From the NCBI RefSeq assembly GCF_014839805.1, contig NC_051126.1, positions 11,106,609 through 11,170,608 on the forward strand: 64,000 nucleotides of DNA. Direction: 5' to 3'. The notes under the pieces are model-generated. The model was not told the origin of the DNA. It did not search any database and saw only the letters and a program-made list of their open reading frames with translations. The translations under genes and the position numbers were made by a program. Position 1 is the first letter of the stretch; every line of letters starts with the position of its first letter. Of the stretch, positions 51,801 to 60,800 are shown in pieces. This DNA comes from Manduca sexta (taxonomy: Eukaryota; Arthropoda; Insecta; Lepidoptera; Sphingidae).

Positions 51801-54800
51801 TGACAGGAGCAATGATTAAAATCACTTATCAATAAGGTCTAGAATGTATATACTTTAGATTTGAGAAATTTATTTGGCGCTAGAGTAAGCAGCCGCTCCA
51901 AGGATCGATTTAAAACACACACAAAAAAGAAATGCGACTTATCAAATCACTAGGCATCAAAACGTATGCAGGGACAAAGAAAAAAAGGTTTTCACTTCAC
52001 TCTGACAAGGGAATTTTTAAAACTTATTAAATATTTAGTAAATTAAATTTCTTCATAAAATCCCTGGTTGAGTTAAGTGCCTGCAACACATGCGTGCGTA
52101 GGTTTCTTATTTACCTAAACAATATTATGTCAATTTTATCGTCGCCCGCATAATGCAGCAGGTAGAGTCACATTTTTATGATGTTTTTGTGTCAAAAGGA
52201 CGCGCGTAACAATACAGATAATGACTCATTTTAGCAAAGCGTCTGTGACATCTAAATCATACAATTAGTATTATGTGGTATTAAACATGTTTGCGGGACC
52301 TCTATGGTCTAGTAATGGCGCACTTGACCTGTAAACCGAACAGTGGATTCAATTCCAGGGCTAGGTATCAGTTTAATTTTTTGTCCGTTAAGGCCGATGC
52401 ATATATGGCGGAGCGCAGCACAGATAATTTTTTACTGACAAACTATTATCGGCATTATTTTCATTGAAATAATATTCAAAATTAACTAACACAACAATGA
52501 GCAATTTATAGTTGTGTTAATGCATTTTGTTATATACGCCGGTTCTAAAAATTAATAAGACGCTCGGGATTTTGGCCCGATATGGCGATACAATCGGCCC
52601 CTAGGTGTCGGATATAAGATAGGGCTTAGGGCCAAGTGTACTAGATGCATGCATATGCATGCATCTTCGAACATAAAAGCGTAAAATTTTATAAACATAT
52701 TTATTATTTTGTAAAAACAATTTTGTACACAAACTTGTACAAACACTATTATGTAGTGCGAAAAGATTAAAAAAACTGTATTCGATATATCCGGTATACC
52801 GGTTTACGGGTCGCGTAACTAGTTTTATTTTGATTAACTCACATTTAGATATAAAATTGTTGTTGCATATTTTGAACATTTTCTTGGGTTGGTTTTCCTC
52901 TAGGTTCACATTGATTATAATTATTTTAATTCAAAGCAAAGTATATGAAAATTTGTATTATCATTTTTTTAATTAGAGTTTAGTTGTGTATAAATTAGTA
53001 AATAGTTTTTATATAATTTGTAAAAGTTAAAAATTTTATTAATTGAGAAATTGAATAGCTTCTTTCGATTTATAAGCACTGGAATTATTCTTTAATGAGG
53101 AATCGTAGAGATGTTTTAAGTTACCATAAAACTGTTGTTTTATTGGGTTTGCGATTTGCGCGTTGGCCGTCAACCTTTTTTACCGTTGCTTTTTGGAGGC
53201 TTCTAATGTTTCCTCGATATGCTTACAACTGTATAGCGAGAATATATTCGATTATTAAATAATTGTTGTATTTTCCCACAGAATACATTGATTAAATGAT
53301 TTTGTTGGTCTCTTGAAGAGTGCTTACGAACGTCACAGTTACCAGTTAGGGTTTATTTGGGGTATTTTTTTAATTAGCAATTTTACTGACTGCACGAAAC
53401 CCAATCAGTTAAGTTACGTCAATTCCAACGAGAAATTTGTTATATTAATATTTACAAAAATTTTGTGCGGGATGAAATTTTAAATAATCTATTCATCTTT
53501 TGAAATCAATATGTCAGCACAAAATGCTGCTTTACTTACTTCAGAAATTTAAAAACATGAACTTAATTGAAATATAGCTGGTTTAATTTAATATAGTTTT
53601 GGTTGTTTGGTTGTGATTTATTGTAGCAGCTTGTTGAAATCGTGAAATAAAATTAAACTATGTACGGATTATACCGGACTAGGGGCGGACCATGAAAGCT
53701 GTAAAGTTTTCGAAACGTAAAAAATAATAATATAAATAACCGCGAAAAAATCCATAAATAATTTAATTTCAATGTATAACATTCGCGTAAACATAAATCA
53801 TTATCGTGAAATAAATAAATAATATTCTTTATGTTCGTGACAGGTCGCAGCGGGGAGGCGACGCAGTTGCTAAGGCGGTTGATAAACAGCAAGCACCTCG
53901 GCATGACGGTGTCTCCGCTCAGAGCTTCCACCTCACCACTCACCACGACGATGCAGCAGCCGGTCAACGGCGCTGTCTCGCCGGTTTGTATGTTTTATGT
54001 ATTATATATCGGAGAATTTGTATATTAACCCATTTAGCATCGGAATGTTTGCCGGCAAACATGACAGTTACATGACATTACGCGTGTCACGGAAAAATAA
54101 CCTTATTATGTAGTATATAATAAGGTTACATTCCCGTGACACACGTAATATCATGTAGCTGTCATGTTTGCCGGCAAACATTGCGCTGGTAAATGGGTTA
54201 AGGAACCTGTACAAGTTCATTATCTCAAGCAGGCGTGCACAATACATTCACTGCTATATTTCGCTATTTCTGTGAGGTCTTACATATCAATTCTTGGGTT
54301 GCGTATGGTATATGTAGGAGGCTCATACTAAAAATCGAATACTGTGGTATACTGTAGTATACCCCGTTTTCAATTATCTTATTAGGGTAGTTTACGAGTT
54401 TTTTTCAAATAAATTTAAGTATCAAAAATGTATTTCATCCAAAATCTATCGGAAAAAGATTTTTCAAAATCCACGCAATAATATATAAGTTTAAAGTTTT
54501 GAAATTTGGTGAAAAGGGAATCTGTCAAATTACAGTAATATTGAAATGTGACGTCACCCATTGCCGCCTGCCGTAACGCTTCGTAAGTGACAGCGCGATA
54601 ACCCCACCACGCCCCCACTTTTGCGCACAATAATATTTCAATTATGAATAACTGCTGTATTTTTCAACGAATTTTGATGCTGGTTTCACAGAAGAATTTC
54701 TTTTTCATGTTATTTTCTGTTATATAGGATCGAAATACATTTACGTACATACTCAAACCGTTGTCTCTTTCGGGTAAGCAGAGATTATCGAGTGTCTCAT

Positions 54801-57800
54801 CCTACGATCTTGATGCACCTCTTTTCCAACTTTTACACTCATAGATCTCATACATCTTCGCGGCTTAAGGGTACTCCGCTAAATTCTAATATCATGACCA
54901 TGAAGGCTGCAAAGTATTCGAAACGTGAAGAGAAAATAATAATAAATTTGTGGTAAACAACACGGTTTTACTCACGTACCATGTAGTCGGAACCGCGGAC
55001 CAGTGGATCGAAAAGGCAATTTTAGTGACTTAGGAAATAATTTTGTGTTTTTAAATTTTTTTTCCGCTAATCGATAGATATTATTAACGCTTACAATATT
55101 CATTCTTAGTAATTTTTTGATAAACCTTATAGTTTCGGCTAAAAAAAGGATTTCATGTTTTTGATGTATGGAACGCACTATAAAAACCTACATTTCTGCG
55201 AAATCTTGAAAGGTCTTGCTTTGAAACTAGTTTTTACTTAATCCTAATCGGTTCTACTATATCAAATAAATCCGAATAATAATTTTATTTCAATGTTCTA
55301 TCATCTCAATGGTTGAAATATACCATCTAATTCGACTTAATATTGCCAGAAAAACATGACTCAAGGCAAGGGCTTATGTACAAAGATTATATCGTGAGTG
55401 GCAAGGAAACGTAACTAACAATCAAATTCAAGAACAAATGCATATCAGTGAACAAACGTTTTCCTCAGACTACAATCCACCACGGCCGGCTTGTTTGTGC
55501 AACAATTATATAATGTAACAGAGCTGTTAACATACATTAAGGTGTATTTTACCTTAACATGTATTTTGCTTGTAATACTATGTTGCTTTACTTGTAAGCG
55601 GCGATAGCCTAGTTGGTTGTGGAACGGACTGCCGAGACGAATGTCGGCAGGTTCAAATCCCAAGGGCACGCACCTCTGATTTTTCTAATAAATTATGTGT
55701 GTATTCTTTGTGAATTATCGCTTGCTTTAACGGTGAAGGAAAACATCGTGAGGAAACCTGCATACCTGAGAAGTTCTCTATAGGAATTTCGAGGATGTGT
55801 GAAGTCTACCAATCCGCACTAGGCCAGCGTGGTGGACTAAGGCCTAATCCCTCTCAGTAGTAGAGGAGGCCCGTGCTCAGCAGTAGGCAAGTATATAATA
55901 CAGGGCTGATATTATTTATTATTATTACTGTGTTGCTAGAAATCTGACATGAAAATAATAGCTCTGACTTTTCAGCATTATAACCATAAAACAAACGATT
56001 CGTATTAATTTAATATTATTCATTTATAACGGAATGAAAGTATTATAGTCATTATTTATCACTTTGTTTTAAGTTTTGTTTACAAATCCCTCAGCAATAA
56101 GTCTGTTCCGGGACCAAAGCAATCAACATATAGCAAGCTATACAGGGTGGATTTTTTTGAACGGAAGATTTTTCAATTTCTAACTTCAATATAACCTAAA
56201 CCTCTAATAGTCTCATACAGTCTTTTGATCATTATAGGCAACAAGGTCGATTGCCATCAAAAAAGGGTTTGCTTAAATTGCCCATTTTTTTGCTGACTGT
56301 ACATATTTTTCATAATCTGTGAATGCAGACCCTGATGTCTTCAAATATTATGGAAAATCTCTTAAGAAAGTTTTCTTATAGCTTCAACGGTTAAGGTAGC
56401 TGCCCTTACTGCCCCATCTCAAAAATCGACTCTGTATGCGTACAGCCAACATTACATTTATCTATGTATAATATTAAAAATTGAATCCGTATAATTACAA
56501 TCAGGAATCTCCTTTTTAGGTTAATTCATACTGAATACGGATAAAATAATTTAACTTGGTAGTATTTTTCCGGTATGAATTTCCACAAGATACATGCATT
56601 TTCCCGGAAAATAACAGCCCATTTCAATCTCTGGTATAGAAATTATTTCTATTTATCCAATCTCATTGCTCTGAAGCTGCGTAAAAGGACTATCTTTGTT
56701 TGTCATAATTATTACATAATATTAAAATGACAATAAAAATTTTAATAATTATAATGCATAAATATGGCTAAATCCATATTTATGCAGTGCAATATTAAAC
56801 TGTTAACAAATAAATCTCTATCTTTCATACGATAAATATCACTTAACGTGTTCAAATGTCTACTTGAAGTGCATACGAAATGGTAGATCAATTATATTGG
56901 TGTATTGTAGGAAGCAGGATGTTTCGGCGAATGTCTTCCGCGTTTTTAATAACGCTCGTTTATCACGCGCGCGTTTTATGTGAGGTTGTCTTCATTGTTA
57001 TTTAAATTATTGACTTTTAAATTTAACATCTGATGGTTGGTTCTGTTGTAGCATAAATTGGTGAACGAGCTAGTGATTCAATCATGATTATGCCGCGCAT
57101 CTTTAAGGAAAGTTAGTTATTAGGAAGTGTGGGTATTGTATGATCAAATTTTATTTTGTGTCATTTTTCATAATACACTTTTAGGTTGTGAGGTTTTCAG
57201 TACTTTTACTATTGTTATACATAAATGCGGAAAGAACCCTGACTGTTATGCTTTCACAGCTAATATAGCATAAGCTATAAGCATAATTGAACCCCGAATC
57301 TCAAGAAAGAACAGAAGCTTATTTTTTTAATATTTGTCAAAACTGACTACCATGCTACCGCAGCTGTAAACAAAGATTTGTTGTGTATAGCCTGACCAGA
57401 AAAAATAAAACCTGCTTTAAACGCATTACTTTTCCCTTTTCGTATTAAAGTTATCTTTCTCAGTACAAGAAAATAGTTCCTTGTTGTACCACAACATGGC
57501 GAGGTTTACACTTTTTCCTAGTGAATCTATAGTCTTAGAAATCTTATGCTACTATTTTTAATACTCGCGTAAGTAGGAAGTGACTGGCTGCATGGATTTA
57601 GATAATATTAATTATTATTTTTTTATCTTTAGTCGCATTTTATCACCAGTAATATTTATAGACGATATTTAGGTCTGTAATTACTAAAATAATGTGAATC
57701 TGTATTAAGCCAGCGTGGTGGACAAGTCCTTAATAAACTTTCAAGAATCGTAGAGGGCCGTGTCCAACAGTGGGATGGTATATAATACGAGTCTAGCATT

Positions 57801-60800
57801 TTTAGTAATGACTTCGCTAAACAGCGGAAAGGGCGGGACGACTACGTGGCGCTGGACAGTCGGCTTTATGTGACATATTCTATATTAAATATTATCAGTC
57901 TTACTTATAATCATTTCGCAAAGCTATGCTAAGTTAAAACATAAATTTACTCGATCAGCTGTAAGTGAAACCCGCCATCTTGCCTCCATAAGGTTTAAAC
58001 TAGGAAACCGTTGATGTTTTTGACAGCTATTTAAGCAATTTTTAACCATCTCTTAAAGTTATAACAAGTTTATAAGTAAAACTTTTAACCACTATCTCCC
58101 GACGTCTCGCCGTCCCGCCCCGCCCGCTGTTTGACCAAACTATAAGTAAATAAAAAGTAGTTTGCGTAGTCGGTAATTGAATTTCTATCCGTATCTAAAA
58201 TTAAGCGAAAACAAACTAGCCGATTGCGGAATTTTAAAACATAAAAATACTTTCTCCATTTATGTACAGGTAATTATTTTGATATTTTTATATTGCCTAA
58301 ATAGTACTTGTACCATTTTGGAGGAAGGAAAATACTTAATGAAATTGTTCATATCTAATCAGTATCAAATCTTTCTTGTAATTTGTATTATTAACTTCGC
58401 TGACGATATTATTATTTGTTTCCATCTGGGACACCCTTTTTTGCCATAAAAGTTCATCTGCCCACAAATAAAATTCCACTTCATCCTCGAGGAAAATAAC
58501 ACCTTTCATAATAAAAAATATAGTCCATAAAAATATGAAGTTTTTAATTCAATAATAAATTATGGCAGCCTGTATCTATGTACTGGCATTGACTTTTATG
58601 TTGGGCAATATTTGTTGTGGTCCTATAAATCATGTAATACGATTTACCTATAGTTAGACTCCTCAGGGAATAATGATGTCATGCAGGCGACTGAGCGTAA
58701 AATCTGAACCAAAATCATACTGCGACATAAAAAAGGCGTGTTGCCCCGATTGGGAAAAGAGGGGAGGGTTCTTATTTATCATTGATCATTTCGCGTGACC
58801 GTCGCGTCGCGTCGTTCGACCAGTATTTTACCTGAATTGTCCAAGTGTCACTCTGTCACACATTCAACACAAATTATAAATTGTTTGTTCTTCACTTCAC
58901 AAATAGATCGACTTTCCGGCACAATGTTGGCTTAAACAATTAACATTACAATACATTGTCACGTGCATTATATATATGTACTACTTTATATTATATTTTA
59001 CTATTTTGTTTTATAATATAAAATTGAATGCATATTGACACTTTTCAATGAAATAAATGTCATCTGTTAATGTTATTTTGAGACACTTGCGTGCATTTTG
59101 CTTAATCATTATTCAATTTGTTTCCAAAACAATATATTTAGGACAATTTAAACGTATTTTATAAACGCTCAGTACTATGTTTATCAATGTTTTCCCACTC
59201 TCTTCCGTATCATTCTCATTTTAGCTTCTTTACGGGTAGTACGAAAAGCCCAGTGATATATTCGCGCACATACGCAGGTGTACTTTAAAATTAAATATTT
59301 AGGTTATATAGATGTTTCAATCTAAAATATTAAATGTCAGTTTAAAGTAAAAAAATATGTTCATTAAGATAAATATCTATGTTTTTATAAAAAAACAACA
59401 ATGAGTTTAAATCTTTTGTGTGGGATTTTGAAATGTTTAGCCCGGTTTTGTATGAATTTATCGGAATATAATTAACAGTAACTTGTCCCAACCGAACCTA
59501 AATTTATTATAATACTACGTGTGTGTCGTAGCAATAACGCGTCAAATGCGTGATGTCTTGCAGTAATGCATATCGAACACTAAATATCTATAAGAGATAT
59601 GATAGCATAAGACTGTCTAAGAAGATATTTTAGCCTAATATACTTGGCTAAAACTTATTAGCATATTTCTAATGATAAATTTTATTTCTTACAGCTGAGC
59701 GATAATTACGTTTGCATTAAATTTTTTTATCGTCTTTAAATATTAACGGACTTACCGGCATACTAATAAGCGCCACAATATATTACAATTGTGTATGTAT
59801 AACTGATATATAATACTCACAGTAAAACAATAGAATTGTTGCGTACTTAAATTATTCCACATGACGAACGTTAGAAAGTGATTCTTTATTTAAATAAATT
59901 ACACTAGTAATGGTGCATAGTAGACAATATACGCGCCACTATCACAGGTTATCATATAAGGGACACTCGTACACCAACGCAGTCGTGTTCACACTGAACC
60001 TCATCTCCACAGGCGGCATAAATTAGATTCTTTATAGTCATCTTATATGTTATGTTAATCTTGGAGGTAAATAGTTTTCCTCACGTTGTATTGTGCACTG
60101 AATATTTATACGGCGCTGGCGCCGGGTGCGTTATCCTTGCCAGAATTTTGTTTTGGCTTTGCGGCAACTTTTTTAAATTTATTGACGAAGGATATGGATT
60201 GTGATGTGACAATTGGGTTGTCAGTTTTTATTGAGGTTTGGTCGTTGTTATGGTTTGCTTGTTTGTTTTTATTAGCAATGGTTAGTTGGGTAAACAGTTT
60301 AATTAAGGTCTGGTGTTCCAGATTTCATAATTATGTCATTAAGATAAGGAATTCTATCATCACAACTGTGAATTAGTCTAGTTTTGGTAATTTTTAAATT
60401 AAAGTTAAATATCAAAAAACATTAATATATCCTATAAAGATATAAATGCAGATTAAAAATGACAATACGTACAATAATTCGAAAGATATTTTTGATTCAC
60501 AAAAATGCACAGTGGGACTTTTGTACCATAAATTGGTATACAATTTTTATGTAAGCGAAACTGCGTGCAAAACCTAGTTGATTATTAATAGTGTTAATAT
60601 TATTTCACAGTATATAAAGATAACCTAGTTATACCGTGGCCCCGTTGCATGAACTCTTAGCAAATAAGTACACGCGTATTTCATGTGCAAGGTATATGTG
60701 TGTTATCCTTTAATATAAAAGTAAAATTGTGTTTAATCCTTTGTATTACAGCATCGAAATGACGAATCTATATTATTTTACATAGAAATCGATCTATCAT

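Noticed and set aside
58177..58449. 90-codon plus-strand frame in intron 5 of the ZAD-GATA gene
   Set aside because: Low-complexity, T-rich, no family features; its first codon is not ATG.
60086..60376. 96-codon plus-strand frame with hydrophobic stretches
   Set aside because: It starts at TTG, has no recognisable family, lies in AT-rich intron sequence and has no nearby splice or promoter signals. Hydrophobicity is expected from T-rich codons.
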